A stretch of 64,000 nt of DNA, taken from assembly GCF_000708265.2 (NCBI RefSeq), contig NZ_JCKI01000006.1, positions 1-64,000 of the forward strand, in the 5' to 3' direction. Of the stretch, positions 1-10,464 are shown piece by piece. This DNA comes from Pedobacter sp. R20-19 (GTDB taxonomy: Bacteria; Bacteroidota; Bacteroidia; Sphingobacteriales; Sphingobacteriaceae). Position 1 is the first letter of the stretch; every line of letters starts with the position of its first letter. Below the pieces are notes generated by a model. The model made no database searches, had not been told where the DNA came from, and worked only from the letters and a program-made list of their open reading frames with translations. The translations under genes were made by a program, and so were the position numbers.

Positions 1-1239
<1,239 letters not shown>

Positions 1240-1272
1240 TTCACCCCGTAATCACAAATAAAAAATAGCATA

Positions 1273-2178
1273 ATGAAAAAAATATATATACAAGCCAGCA
1301 TCCTCATCAGTTTATTTTCGATGACTGGAATAGCGGCTTCGGCACAAACTACGGCACAGAAAATAGGAACCAACCCTACCAGTAAAGATGCAAGTGCCTT
1401 ACTGGAACTGGAGGCATCAAACAAAGGTTTCTTAATGCCACGGGTAGCGTTAACTGGTCTAACAGATGTAAGTACCGTTAATACGCCTGCACATGCGTTA
1501 ATGGTTTACAATACGGCAACAACCACTTCCGGTACTAATGATGTAACACCAGGTTATTATTATTACAATAAAGACCTCAATACCCCTGCCAATAGCAAGT
1601 GGGTAAAGTTAACTGATTCACAAAACACATCAGCTTCAGGAGATTTAAAAAACTCCTTCAAAACGGCAGATCACGCAGGCTGGTTCCTTTTAGATGGAAG
1701 GGCAATTTCCACACTCCCGGCTGCAGCTCAGGCTGCAGCCAATGCATTGGGTTTTAGTAACAATTTGCCAGATGCAAGAGATCGTTTTTTAAAAACGAAA
1801 AGTTCTTCAGAAAGTTTGGGGGATAAGGGCGGACTTAATTCTCTTACCCTTGTATTGGCCAACTTACCTAATATTACTTTTTCAGGCACCATTAGTGGTA
1901 CCGCAGCATCTGCAGGTGCCCATGCGCATCCAGCTATAGAGGGTCAATTTTTACTAGGTGGGACCTCAAGGAATAATAATGGTACTGGTCATTATCAAGG
2001 TAATGGTAACCCAACTTCATGGGGAGGTATAGGGGCTGATGCAAACACAGGTTCTGCAGGAGCGCATACCCATACCGTATCGGGCTCTGCATCTGTACCA
2101 TCAGGTGGTTCGGGTACGGCATTAGATAACAGGTCTCCATACCTGGTGGTGAATACATTCATTTTTCTCGCCAATTAA
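1273..2178 (+). CDS. Secreted protein with phage tail-collar-like domain
   Basis: 301 residues. A signal peptide is visible (MKKIYIQ, hydrophobic core, cut after ASAQ near residue 25). Residues about 26-115 match a segment common in Bacteroidota surface proteins (KIGTNPTSKDASALLELEASNKGFLMPRV, abbreviated in function as an N-terminal beta module). The second half resembles phage tail-collar or microcystin-dependent-protein modules: GWFLLDGRAIS, LPDARDRFLKT, two His-x-His sites (GAHAHP, GAHTHTVSG) and the terminal DNRSPYLVVNTFIFL. In phage fibres such His-x-His sites can bind metal. Probably exported and displayed with the collagen-like protein encoded just upstream. Family features are recognised by eye; the ligand or host target is unknown. 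Confidence 0.75.
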   Translation: MKKIYIQASILISLFSMTGIAASAQTTAQKIGTNPTSKDASALLELEASNKGFLMPRVALTGLTDVSTVNTPAHALMVYNTATTTSGTNDVTPGYYYYNKDLNTPANSKWVKLTDSQNTSASGDLKNSFKTADHAGWFLLDGRAISTLPAAAQAAANALGFSNNLPDARDRFLKTKSSSESLGDKGGLNSLTLVLANLPNITFSGTISGTAASAGAHAHPAIEGQFLLGGTSRNNNGTGHYQGNGNPTSWGGIGADANTGSAGAHTHTVSGSASVPSGGSGTALDNRSPYLVVNTFIFLAN

Positions 2179-2274
2179 ATATTCAAAGGCATTTATATGA
2201 ACCATCATGATTTTCAGATCACAAATTGAATGATTAGTCATGACGGCTTCATTACCCTAAAAACAATGATACAG

Positions 2275-3567
2275 ATGAAAAATCAAAGCTATAGATTATT
2301 GATGTGCTGCTTGCTTTATTTCACTGGTGGTCAATTATATGCCCAAACCGGAGTTGGGAGTATGACAGTCAATAATTCTACCGTAACCATTTCTGCAGGC
2401 ACAACCGAAACCCGGTTTTCAGAAGGAAGTTACTTCGGGCCAAAGGCCAATTGGGTAATCGATGGAACACTGGAGATTTTCAGTAAAAATATCTGGATTG
2501 CACCCGGTGCTACCTTCACCGGAACGGGAAAGATCGTGATTTATAACCCGGGCAACAATCCCTTTTATAAAAACATGACATCGGGCGCTACCAACATAGA
2601 TGGAAACAACGGTGCCTTTATTAATCTTTTGATAGAACACCGTAATGCCGAAAACATCGTGTTAAATGATTTAAAAAATCCAGGTTATGAAGCCGAAAAC
2701 CCGGCCGGATCGCTGGCCGCCTCACTAAATATTGGCGGTACCATGGATCTTGCAACTGATCGTGCAGATATTATACTCAACGGAAACAACCTTGCTTTTA
2801 ACACTTCTGGTAAAATCATTAACTATTCCAGAGATAGAATGGTGGTGACTGAAAACAAGCCTTTGGGTTACATGATTAAAGATTACGCGGGCGCTGATGC
2901 ATTCGTATTCCCGATAGGTATAGCTGAAAATGATTATACACCAGCTACCGTTACACCAGTTTCTGCAGAAAAAATATATGCCAGTGTGCAGGATATTGCT
3001 GCTGCCGGAAAACCCATTTTAAATGCAGCCCTGGGGATGGATAGAACCTGGCATATTTTCGGGTCAAAGTCCCTGCAGGCCAATCTGGTTTTACAGCACA
3101 ATAGTATTACTAATGGTAACCTGTTTAAGGATGCCAACGCCGGAATCGCCCGTTATGTGAGCGATGCCAAGTGGGAAACGGTAAAAGGAACCAATCCTTC
3201 CGTAGGTGTGCATACCAGAAATAACATTTTAATGTCTACAGATCTGGCTGCAAATGGTGGCTACTTTACCAAACTCGCCGTATCCGGATCAACCCTGATG
3301 ATTCCCAATTTATATACGCCAAATGGAGATGGATCAAATGATACTTTCCAGATCCGTGGCCTGGAGTTTTTTGCTGAAAATGACCTCATTATCGTAAACC
3401 GTTGGGGTAATGAAGTTTACAAGGCAACCAATTATAAAAATGACTGGACTGGTGAGGGCTTAAATGAGGGTACTTATTATTATGTGCTTAGGGTAAAAGA
3501 CAATGCCGATGCAGGGTGGCAGGTATTTAAAGGCTACGTAACCTTGATTAGGGCATTTAAAAAATAA
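2275..3567 (+). CDS. T9SS-sorted surface protein, gliding-motility-type C-terminal domain
   Basis: 430 residues from the ATG at 2275, chosen over the frame opening at 2230 because [16 protein letters not shown] begins a normal signal peptide ending at YAQ. The C-terminal ~85 residues are a CHU_C/TIGR04131-type sorting domain: [43 protein letters not shown] and a final KGYVTLIR. This domain directs proteins through the type IX secretion system to the cell surface. The middle (about 30-330) is beta-rich with no domain I recognise. PorP/SprF and OmpA-like genes follow in the same direction, the usual company for this kind of protein. Confidence 0.85.
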   Translation: MKNQSYRLLMCCLLYFTGGQLYAQTGVGSMTVNNSTVTISAGTTETRFSEGSYFGPKANWVIDGTLEIFSKNIWIAPGATFTGTGKIVIYNPGNNPFYKNMTSGATNIDGNNGAFINLLIEHRNAENIVLNDLKNPGYEAENPAGSLAASLNIGGTMDLATDRADIILNGNNLAFNTSGKIINYSRDRMVVTENKPLGYMIKDYAGADAFVFPIGIAENDYTPATVTPVSAEKIYASVQDIAAAGKPILNAALGMDRTWHIFGSKSLQANLVLQHNSITNGNLFKDANAGIARYVSDAKWETVKGTNPSVGVHTRNNILMSTDLAANGGYFTKLAVSGSTLMIPNLYTPNGDGSNDTFQIRGLEFFAENDLIIVNRWGNEVYKATNYKNDWTGEGLNEGTYYYVLRVKDNADAGWQVFKGYVTLIRAFKK

Positions 3568-3716
3568 GAAGTAGTTGCTGCTGCCAAAAGGCACTGGCTT
3601 TACCAAGTGATGGTGCAATGATATAAATCAGGAATGATGAACCCTTGCATGTTTTCATAAAAAACGATAAAAGGGGTAATCACGGCAGCTTCATAAAAGA
3701 AAACAAAATCATACAG

Positions 3717-4685
3717 ATGAAAAAAATATTAAAGGTATTGTTAATACTGTTGTTATTTTCCAAACTGGCACAGGGGCAGCAAGATGCCCAGTTTAGCCAG
3801 TATATGTTTAATGGTATCTATATTAATCCAGCCTATGCGGGTTATAAGGAGCAATTAAACATCCATGAGTTTTACCGTAACCAATGGACCGGAATTCAAG
3901 GTGCGCCTAAAACCATGTCGGTAGCTATTGATGCCATTGCCAATGATGGAAATGTAGGGCTAGCCTTGCAGATATCAAGCGATAGGCTAGGTGCGCAACG
4001 CAATCAATCCATCTATGCGAATTATGCCTATCGCATTCCAATGAATAAAGATGGATCATCCAGGCTAGCCTTTGGGTTAGGCATTGGTGTGGTGCAATTG
4101 GGTATTGATGGGGCCATGTTAAATCCAAATGATGTTGAAATGGAACAGCCTACAGGTATGCAAAGCAGCATATTGCCTGATGCCAGGGCAGGTGTTTATT
4201 TTGCAAATAACCGGATGTATGCAGGCTTTTCAGCAGATAACTTAGTTTCACAATATATTGATGTTGATAAGTATGCCTTTATTCCGCAGCCAAAGCCACA
4301 TTATTACTTAACGGCCGGTACATTGATTCCGCTTTCCAGAGAAATTTTATTAAAGCCATCCTTCCTGTTAAAAGATGACCGCGGAGGGCCTACCAGTTTA
4401 GACCTGAATGCCTTCGTGATTTTGGCAGAAAAGTTATGGATAGGCGGTTCTTACCGTACCGGTGTAAAACTTTATAGTAAAGATTATCTGCAAAAGGATC
4501 TGAGCCAGCTGAATTCTGTTGTAGCAGCGCTTCAAATTTTTCCTAACGAAAACTTAAGAATTGGTTATGCTTACGATTATTCAATAGGGCCCTTACAAGG
4601 CTATAGTGGTGGTACACATGAAATTTCAATCGGCTATTTCTTTAATAAGAAAAACATGCGGATGTTAACGCCCAGATTCTTTTAA
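3717..4685 (+). CDS. PorP/SprF family type IX secretion outer-membrane protein
   Basis: 322 residues from the ATG at 3717; the frame runs upstream to a TTG at 3645 but the signal peptide MKKILKVLLILLLFSKLAQGQ starts here. The mature start QDAQFSQYMFNGIYINPAYAGY is diagnostic of PorP/SprF proteins, and the end (HEISIGYFFNKK) is a beta-barrel terminus. Members of this family are outer-membrane barrels that anchor T9SS-exported partner proteins or join the gliding machinery. The upstream gene encodes a T9SS-sorted protein and the downstream gene an OmpA-type protein, so the three are likely one functional unit. Which cargo this paralogue serves is not visible. Confidence 0.9.
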   Translation: MKKILKVLLILLLFSKLAQGQQDAQFSQYMFNGIYINPAYAGYKEQLNIHEFYRNQWTGIQGAPKTMSVAIDAIANDGNVGLALQISSDRLGAQRNQSIYANYAYRIPMNKDGSSRLAFGLGIGVVQLGIDGAMLNPNDVEMEQPTGMQSSILPDARAGVYFANNRMYAGFSADNLVSQYIDVDKYAFIPQPKPHYYLTAGTLIPLSREILLKPSFLLKDDRGGPTSLDLNAFVILAEKLWIGGSYRTGVKLYSKDYLQKDLSQLNSVVAALQIFPNENLRIGYAYDYSIGPLQGYSGGTHEISIGYFFNKKNMRMLTPRFF

Positions 4686-4721
4686 ACACGACTGCCTTAA
4701 GGGCAATGAAATCATACGAGC

Positions 4722-6680
4722 ATGAAAAAACTACTACTCTCTATCCTTTTTTTAACAGCATTTGTATTCATCACCAAACCTGCATCGGCACAATATGTAT
4801 TAAATGCAGCCGATAAACAATACAAGCTTTTTAATTATATCAATGCCATTGATCTATACGAACAAGCTTATTACAAAAAAAATACCTTATATGCAGCAGA
4901 GCAGCTGGGTAAATGTTACCGTCTGGTAAACGATTATAAACAAGCAGAAAGCTGGTATGCCATCGCTGCTGGTATGCCTGAAACCAGTGTGGATAATGTG
5001 CTTCAATATGCGAAAGCGCTTCAGCAAAACATGAAGTATACCGAAGCAAAAGAACAATATCAAAAATATGCCGCAGCAAATAAACAGATAACCAGCAAGC
5101 AGCAAAAACTTTGGGAACTGAGTTGTGATTCTGCACTCCTATGGATCAAAAAACCGGTAGCCATTTCCATTGAAAACAAAAAGAATCTGAATTCGCCACA
5201 ATCTGATTGGGGTGCCCATTTGTATCAAAATAGCGTGGTATTCGCTTCCGATAGAGGTCAGCCGGGCGAAGATAAGGAAAGTGCACATCGTCCGTTTTTA
5301 AAGTTTGATGGTTCAAAGAAACCCGATCGTAACGTTTACGGCTGGACAGGTAACCGCTATTTAAGGCTTTTCATTGAGGATAAAGACAAAGATAGTGTAA
5401 GCAATTTACCTGTTAATGCAGGAACAGAATACCACATTGGGCCTACAAGTTTTACTGCAGATGGCAATGAAATGTATTTTACCTTAACTAAAATCCCGAA
5501 GAAACCTGTGTATGGAAAAGATGGTATAGCCACTTTGAACTTAGAAATTTATTCATGCAAAAAGGATTCAACGGGTAAGTGGGGAGATCCGGTAGCGTTT
5601 AAATACAATAAGGCAGAAGCCTATTCAAATGGCGATCCATTTATAAGTGCCGATGGAAATAGCTTATATTTTGTTTCCAGTATGCCGAACGGAATGGGAG
5701 GAACAGATATTTATGTAAGTCGGAAAACCCAGAAAGGAGATTGGGATACACCCGAAAATTTAAAAGGGCTAAATACGGAAGGAAACGAACGTACACCCGT
5801 TCTGGATCAGGCTGGAAATTTTTTCTTCAGTTCTGATGGTAGAATTGGAATGGGAGGCTTGGATATTTTTGTCGCAAAATTTTCAAACGGAAAAAATACG
5901 GAACCTGTTAATTTGCATTATCCCATCAATTCATCACAAGATGATTTTGCTTATATCCAGGGCAATGATCAAACAGGCTACCTGAGTTCAAATCGTACGG
6001 ATGGAATTGGAAGTGATGATATTTACAGCTTCTTACCTAAAAAAGTGATCGCTTTGTGGTTGGTTGGAAAAGTAATGGATACCCATTCAAAACAACCTTT
6101 AGCCAAAGCCATCGTTACGTTGAAAAAAATAAATGGGCAAGAATTAAAAGTGGAAACCGATTCAACCGGAAACTATAAATTTAATCTCGATCAGGCTTCA
6201 GATTATGAAGTAAGAGCTGATAAAACAGGTTACAGATCTGATGATTCTAGTTTAACTACCCGTGATTTAACCGCAAGTACAGAAATAAAAAGGGATTTAT
6301 ACCTGGAGCAGATCATCATTAATAAGCCCATCAGGATTGATAATATTTATTACGATTTCGATAAATCGAACATTCGTCCGGATGCCGCAATTGAGTTAGA
6401 TAAGCTGGTGAAAATCATGCTGGATAATCCAACCATCTGGATAGAATTAGGCTCACATACAGATAGTCGTGGGAATGACCAGTATAATCAATGGTTATCT
6501 CAAAGCAGGGCAAATTCTGCTGTACAATATATTATTGATCGTGGTATTAATAAAAACAGAATTACGGCCAAGGGCTATGGTGAATCTATGTTGTTAAACA
6601 AATGTTCAAACGGTGTAAAATGTTCAGAAGCTGATCATCAGCTTAACAGACGGACAGAGTTTAAAATCACAAAGTTTTAA
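4722..6680 (+). CDS. OmpA family protein with TPR, PD40 and carboxypeptidase-regulatory domains
   Basis: 652 residues. Signal peptide to about residue 24 (PASAQ). Residues about 25-135 are TPR-like (DLYEQAYYKKNTLYAAEQLGKCYRL). About 170-435 hold WD40-like PD40 beta-propeller strands (SPQSDWGAHLYQNSVVFASDR, GNSLYFVSSMPNGMGGTDIYVS). About 445-525 is a carboxypeptidase regulatory-like Ig fold (VGKVMDTHSKQPLAKAIV). The C-terminal ~115 residues are an OmpA peptidoglycan-binding domain (IYYDFDKSNIRPDA, ELGSHTDSRG, NRRTEFKI). This is the architecture of PorE-like proteins encoded next to PorP/SprF. It should sit in the periplasm or outer membrane and tie the secretion or motility complex to peptidoglycan. 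Confidence 0.9.
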   Translation: MKKLLLSILFLTAFVFITKPASAQYVLNAADKQYKLFNYINAIDLYEQAYYKKNTLYAAEQLGKCYRLVNDYKQAESWYAIAAGMPETSVDNVLQYAKALQQNMKYTEAKEQYQKYAAANKQITSKQQKLWELSCDSALLWIKKPVAISIENKKNLNSPQSDWGAHLYQNSVVFASDRGQPGEDKESAHRPFLKFDGSKKPDRNVYGWTGNRYLRLFIEDKDKDSVSNLPVNAGTEYHIGPTSFTADGNEMYFTLTKIPKKPVYGKDGIATLNLEIYSCKKDSTGKWGDPVAFKYNKAEAYSNGDPFISADGNSLYFVSSMPNGMGGTDIYVSRKTQKGDWDTPENLKGLNTEGNERTPVLDQAGNFFFSSDGRIGMGGLDIFVAKFSNGKNTEPVNLHYPINSSQDDFAYIQGNDQTGYLSSNRTDGIGSDDIYSFLPKKVIALWLVGKVMDTHSKQPLAKAIVTLKKINGQELKVETDSTGNYKFNLDQASDYEVRADKTGYRSDDSSLTTRDLTASTEIKRDLYLEQIIINKPIRIDNIYYDFDKSNIRPDAAIELDKLVKIMLDNPTIWIELGSHTDSRGNDQYNQWLSQSRANSAVQYIIDRGINKNRITAKGYGESMLLNKCSNGVKCSEADHQLNRRTEFKITKF

Positions 6681-6717
6681 AATCAATAGTTAAGTTTAGC
6701 ATCATCAGCAAATAGAT

Positions 6718-6755
6718 ATACGATATGAAGTAGCTTAAGCAGCTTCATATCGTAT
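6718..6755 (+). terminator. Hairpin downstream of the OmpA-family gene
   Basis: A perfect 13-bp inverted repeat (6718-6730 with 6743-6755, loop 12) begins 38 bp after the ompA-like stop codon. No strong T-run follows, so it may be a 3'-end stabiliser rather than a classical intrinsic terminator. Confidence 0.5.
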
Positions 6756-6864
6756 TCAATCACTTTAAAATGACGAGTAAAATAAAGTTCATGAATTCTT
6801 CATTTGATATTTAGAAATTTATTAAACAATAAACAAGGTTATTCACCCATAAATAAATATCAAC

Positions 6865-7032
6865 ATGAAAGCAATTAAAATTTTAATGATCGCCCTGGTA
6901 GCTACTTTTTCTGTAAACGCAGTAAGTGCACAAACAAAAGAACCAGTTAAAGCAAAAACAGAAAAAACTACCGTTAAAAAAGTACACACAAAACACCACC
7001 ACAAAGCTAAAAAAGCGGCTGCTAAAAAATAG
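6865..7032 (+). CDS. Small secreted Lys/His-rich peptide, 55 aa
   Basis: ATG at 6865, stop TAG at 7030-7032, 55 residues. The first 23 residues are a clean signal peptide ending in SAQ. The mature ~32 residues are almost only Lys, His, Ala and Thr (KVHTKHHHKAKK), giving a strongly basic, unstructured-looking peptide. A strong terminator hairpin follows within 30 bp, so it is probably a single-gene transcript. The function is unknown; similar tiny Lys-rich exported peptides are common in this lineage as I remember it. It could bind metal through the His cluster or polyanions through the Lys residues. Both are inference. Confidence 0.7.
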   Translation: MKAIKILMIALVATFSVNAVSAQTKEPVKAKTEKTTVKKVHTKHHHKAKKAAAKK

Positions 7033-7060
7033 TGTATCGCATAACATAGGTTTAGGTGAA

Positions 7061-7094
7061 AGCCGCTTCAAATTAATTTGGAAGCGGCTTTTTG
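7061..7094 (+). terminator. Rho-independent terminator of the 55-aa peptide gene
   Basis: Stem AGCCGCTTC (7061-7069) pairs with GAAGCGGCT (7081-7089) and is followed by TTTT. It starts 28 bp after the stop codon. Confidence 0.85.
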
Positions 7095-7592
7095 CTTATC
7101 GAACACCCCCCTCGCTGGTCTTCCTCACTTGATTCCCCTCGAAGACTCGTGCACCTGAACTTGATTCAGGATCTGATTAAAATAGTTGCTGTTCTAAATA
7201 AATCTGATAACTATCGGATCAGCATGGCGCTAAATTCAGCATGATGGGGGTTGAGGATTCCACTTAAAAATTCCCTCAAAAACCGTCATCCGATAGCTAT
7301 CGGATGCGAAGCAAATTCTTCATTTGCTGAAGCAATCTTCATCGTAGATTGCGTCGTGCCTTGCAATGTCGATACTACTTAAGGGATAGTTCTCCTGAAC
7401 TTGATTCAGGACCTTTAAGCCTACTGGTTGGTGTCTCACCAACCAGCTTTAAATTCTTTAATCGAAGATGAAAGAAACTAGCGCTAGTGGTAAGTTTTTA
7501 GTTTATGATGTAGTCAAACAAGTTTTTGGAAACCATCCATCAAACTTAATTAACCTATCATTGTATTAAATGATGAGCAATTCACTTATGAT
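7095..7592. other. Gene-free interval with dispersed repeats
   Basis: No gene is supported here. It holds two copies of the 17-bp imperfect palindrome CCTGAACTTGATTCAGG (7154-7170, 7394-7410), a CGATAGCTATCG palindrome near 7291, and a degenerate copy of the dispersed palindrome family described at 11950 (7284-7372). Confidence 0.7.
7284..7372. repeat. Degenerate dispersed palindromic repeat
   Basis: The segment starts CGTCATCC and contains GAAGCAATCTTCATCGTAGATTGCGTCG before ending near GCAATGTCG (read as two arms). It matches the CGTCATTGCGAGG...GAAGCAATC...GATTGC pattern of the repeats at 11950-12236, with extra bases around a CGATAGCTATCG palindrome. Confidence 0.5.
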
Positions 7593-8047
7593 ATGAGACA
7601 AAGCGCAGGATTATTACTTTTTAAAAAACAGGAGCAGCACTGGAATTTTTTCTGATCCATCCTGGCGAACCAATTTTTGCTAAAAAAGATTTAGGTGTAT
7701 GGTCTGTACCTAAGGGTGAACTTGATGAAAATGAGGAACCACTCCATGCGGCAATCCGCGAATTTGAAGAAGAAGTAGGCACAAAGATTAGTGGTGATTT
7801 TATTAAACTACAGCCAATTATTCAGAAAGGTGGTAAAAAGGTTTTATGCTGGGCTGTAGAAGGAGATCTTGATCCAACCACCCTGCATAGCAATACCTTC
7901 GAAATGCAATGGCCACCAAAATCGGGTAAAATGCAAAGCTTTGTAGAGGTAGACAGAGGCGATTGGTTCACTTATGAAAAAGCCATTCTTGCTATTAAAG
8001 ACAGGCAGATTCCATTGTTAGACCAGTTGATTACTATGCTGGGTTAA
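7593..8047 (+). pseudogene. NUDIX hydrolase, interrupted by a frameshift at an A6 run
   Basis: Translation from the ATG at 7593 gives MRQSAGLLLFKK and then runs into a TGA after about 20 codons. Shifting by -1 at the six A bases (7623-7628) restores one long frame to the TAA at 8045-8047. That frame holds a complete NUDIX box, G-x5-E-x7-REFEEEVG, within VPKGELDENEEPLHAAIREF. The rejoined product is about 151 residues, normal for this family of small pyrophosphohydrolases, which cleave nucleoside-diphosphate derivatives. The break may be a one-base deletion, a homopolymer sequencing error, or a programmed -1 slip; AAA to AAA re-pairing is possible at the second Lys codon. The stop overlaps the stop of the convergent alkC gene. 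Confidence 0.8.
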
Positions 8048-9201
8048 GCCAATAAATCAAAGCTTGAACTTTCCTTTTCTGCACCATTAATAATCATAGC
8101 GATTTGATGATCGCCTAAATGAAATCTGCGGGTAGTGATGATAACGAACTTTTGCTTTCGCACAATGCTTACTTCGGCACCAGCCGGATAAATTCTTTCT
8201 GAAATTTTGAAGACTTTTTTGGTATTCTGTCCATTTTGTTTCTTATAATAAATTGCATATTCCAGCCTGATTTTTTGCGCCATTGGATTTTCGTTTTTAA
8301 CAGAAAAAGAAAAAGCCAGGCTTTCTCCAATGCTTACTTTAGGGGTTAAAACTTTAAAGTCTTTCAATAAAATACCTTCATCATTCAATCCATAATGTTT
8401 CAAAATCTCTGGATGGCCTTGTTTAAGCAGTGTTCTGCATCCATGTTTAATAATGGCATCTGTTTCTATACTTAAGCCCGACCAACTTTTAGCAAAATCT
8501 AACACAAGGTTTGGATGATCTTTAGCGATATCATTCAGGCTGTTTGCAACGCTTCTTCTAACATATTCCGATGAATCTTGCTTTAGGTTTTCCAAAATCG
8601 GTAAAATACTACCTGGATCCTTCTTTAAAAAAGGAATACCCATTGCCCAAGGCAAACGCGGGCGGCTCCCTTCGCTTGCCAGCCTCCTTACTTTATGGCT
8701 TTCATGTAAAGACCATTCCTGCATTTTAGCAATCATTCGATCACCATATTTTAAAATAAAAGGACGAACAGCAAACTCGCAACTCACAAACTGCGTTACA
8801 AATTCCAGGGCGTCTACAGATTCATCAAAATAATCAATCCCATAGGTTTCCAGGTAATCAGGTAAAAACATGTAAGCCAATCCATCTTCACCGATGCCTT
8901 CTTTCCTTAGTTCTTTTATTGTTTTTTTAATGATTTCTATTGTTTCGGGATAATTAGCAGGTAAAAAACCGTAAAGTACTTTGGATGTATGTTTCATCCT
9001 TTCCTTTAATTCTTTGGAAATGAAATCGTCACTAAATATTTCTTTCAGAAACTTTTGCCGATCAAAATCTGGCAGTGTAGAAGTCAATGCGGTAGTTAAT
9101 CTATCGTAAAATGCTGGTGAATACAAGTCTTTAAGTAAATAGCTCATTGTTTTCCAATTGAATTTTAAAGTTATGTTTTCCTTTGCCATTATCATTTTCA
9201 T
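8044..9201 (-). CDS. alkC: DNA alkylation repair protein, AlkC-like
   Basis: About 385 residues. The sequence follows the AlkC/COG4335 pattern of HEAT-like alpha repeats: FDRQKFLKEIF, FLPDYLETYGIDYF, a central HKVRRLASEGSRPRLPWA, then YVRRSVANSLNDIAKDHPNLVL. The last ~100 residues form a beta-rich Ig-like tail (SIGESLAFSFSVKNENP) as in some AlkC proteins. AlkC is a DNA glycosylase removing N3-alkylpurines. The frame opens with a GTG at 9210; ATG codons at 9201, 9195 and 9189 are all possible starts, and I give the first ATG. It converges with the NUDIX gene, the stop codons overlapping at 8044-8047. No linked ada/alkA genes are visible. Confidence 0.85.
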   Translation of the reverse strand: MKMIMAKENITLKFNWKTMSYLLKDLYSPAFYDRLTTALTSTLPDFDRQKFLKEIFSDDFISKELKERMKHTSKVLYGFLPANYPETIEIIKKTIKELRKEGIGEDGLAYMFLPDYLETYGIDYFDESVDALEFVTQFVSCEFAVRPFILKYGDRMIAKMQEWSLHESHKVRRLASEGSRPRLPWAMGIPFLKKDPGSILPILENLKQDSSEYVRRSVANSLNDIAKDHPNLVLDFAKSWSGLSIETDAIIKHGCRTLLKQGHPEILKHYGLNDEGILLKDFKVLTPKVSIGESLAFSFSVKNENPMAQKIRLEYAIYYKKQNGQNTKKVFKISERIYPAGAEVSIVRKQKFVIITTRRFHLGDHQIAMIINGAEKESSSFDLLA

Positions 9202-9334
9202 GTTTTGCACATTTCATTTTTGCTTGCCTATTTGGGCTTATAAATCTGAACAACAGCATTAAAAAAAATAATGCAAACACAAGGTATTTCAACCATTTCT
9301 TTATCAAATTTGTTAATTATCAAAATACTATAAA

Positions 9335-10186
9335 ATGAGCAAAACAAAAATAGGATGGATTGGCCTCGGAAATATGGGCATCCCCATGGCTGAGCAGTTG
9401 ATAAAAGCAGAATATCCGGTAACCGTTTACAACAGAAGCCAGGGAAAGGAATATAAATTAGCGGAAATGGGTGCCAGGGTAGCAAATAGTCCGCAAGTAT
9501 TGGCCTTAGAAACTGATGTGATCATCTTAATGGTGGCTGATGACAAAGCCGTTGAAGCTATTTTTGAGGCTGAAGACGGGCTTTTAAAGACTGAATTAGC
9601 CGGAAAAACCATCATTAATATGAGTACGGTTTCGCCAGAAATAGCTAAAAGGATGGCTTCCAGGTGTAAGGAGCGAAATGCACACTATCTGGATGCTCCG
9701 GTTTCGGGAAGTGTAAAACAAGCTGAAACGGGTCAGTTAGTGATTATGGTTGGCGGAGAACAATCAGCCTTTGAAGGGGTAAAACCAATCCTCGATCAAT
9801 TGGGGAAATTAAGCAAATGGGTTGGCGAAACCGGTGCCGGAAACCAAGCCAAACTGGCAATTAACTCATTACTGGCTTTATACACTCAAGGTTTAGCAGA
9901 AACCATTTTATTTGCGAATGAAAAGGGAATTGAAACATCAGATTTATTGGAACTGATTGGCCAGGCAGCTATTGGTAATGTTTACACCAAAATAAAAGGT
10001 GATGCCATTTTAAATGATCAATATAAAGCTGCCTTTGCCTTAAAACATATTGTTAAAGATTTAAGGTTAGCCAAAAATGAAGGCATTTCAACGCCTTTAG
10101 CTAAAACAGCCTTAAAAACTTTTGAAGATGCGGAAAGTAGATATGGAGAAGAAGATCTAGTGGCCATTTTTAAAGCTTTGCGTTAA
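9335..10186 (+). CDS. NAD(P)-dependent oxidoreductase, 3-hydroxyisobutyrate dehydrogenase family
   Basis: 283 residues, the usual length. The N-terminal Rossmann motif is GLGNMGIPMAEQL (residues ~10-22). The substrate-binding signature is DAPVSGSVKQAETGQLVIMVGG (~120-141, quoted in part), and the catalytic lysine lies in NQAKLAINS. Family members (GarR, MmsB, GlxR, GHBDH types) oxidise or reduce short beta-hydroxyacids. The substrate cannot be told from the sequence. It stands alone, with repeats downstream and a divergent alkC upstream. A role in succinic semialdehyde or glyoxylate detoxification is possible but is inference. Confidence 0.85.
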   Translation: MSKTKIGWIGLGNMGIPMAEQLIKAEYPVTVYNRSQGKEYKLAEMGARVANSPQVLALETDVIILMVADDKAVEAIFEAEDGLLKTELAGKTIINMSTVSPEIAKRMASRCKERNAHYLDAPVSGSVKQAETGQLVIMVGGEQSAFEGVKPILDQLGKLSKWVGETGAGNQAKLAINSLLALYTQGLAETILFANEKGIETSDLLELIGQAAIGNVYTKIKGDAILNDQYKAAFALKHIVKDLRLAKNEGISTPLAKTALKTFEDAESRYGEEDLVAIFKALR

Positions 10187-10207
10187 GCGAAAGATTAAAT
10201 TATTGGG

Positions 10208-10460
10208 ATTGAGATTAAAAATCCCGACCAACGCATAACTTGTAATATTTATTTACAGTAATATCGTTAGTCGGGATCTCCAATCCCGGCTCTATGAATT
10301 GCGGATTTTAAATCCGCAGTTAATGAGATCGAGATTAAATTGTAATATTTATTCATGGCATTATCGTTAGTTGGGATCTCCAATCCCGCCTCTATGAATT
10401 GCGGATTTTAAATCCGCAGTTAGTGTGATCGAGATTAAAAATCCCGACCAACGTGTAATT
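10208..10460. repeat. 100-bp tandem repeat with internal palindromes
   Basis: Two units with a 100-bp period (10261-10360 and 10361-10460) share CGTTAGTCGGGATCTCCAAT and the palindrome GCGGATTTTAAATCCGC. The segment GAGATTAAAAATCCCGACCA occurs at 10211 and again at 10431, and is partly deleted at 10331. GGGATCTCCAATCCC-type arms are inverted relative to the AAAATCCCGACC segments, so long hairpins can form. The block lies between converging genes. Confidence 0.8.
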
Positions 10461-10464
10461 TGTA

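Noticed and set aside
10208..10460. CRISPR or riboswitch
   Set aside because: Two 100-bp units only, with internal palindromes, lying between convergent gene ends rather than upstream of a gene.
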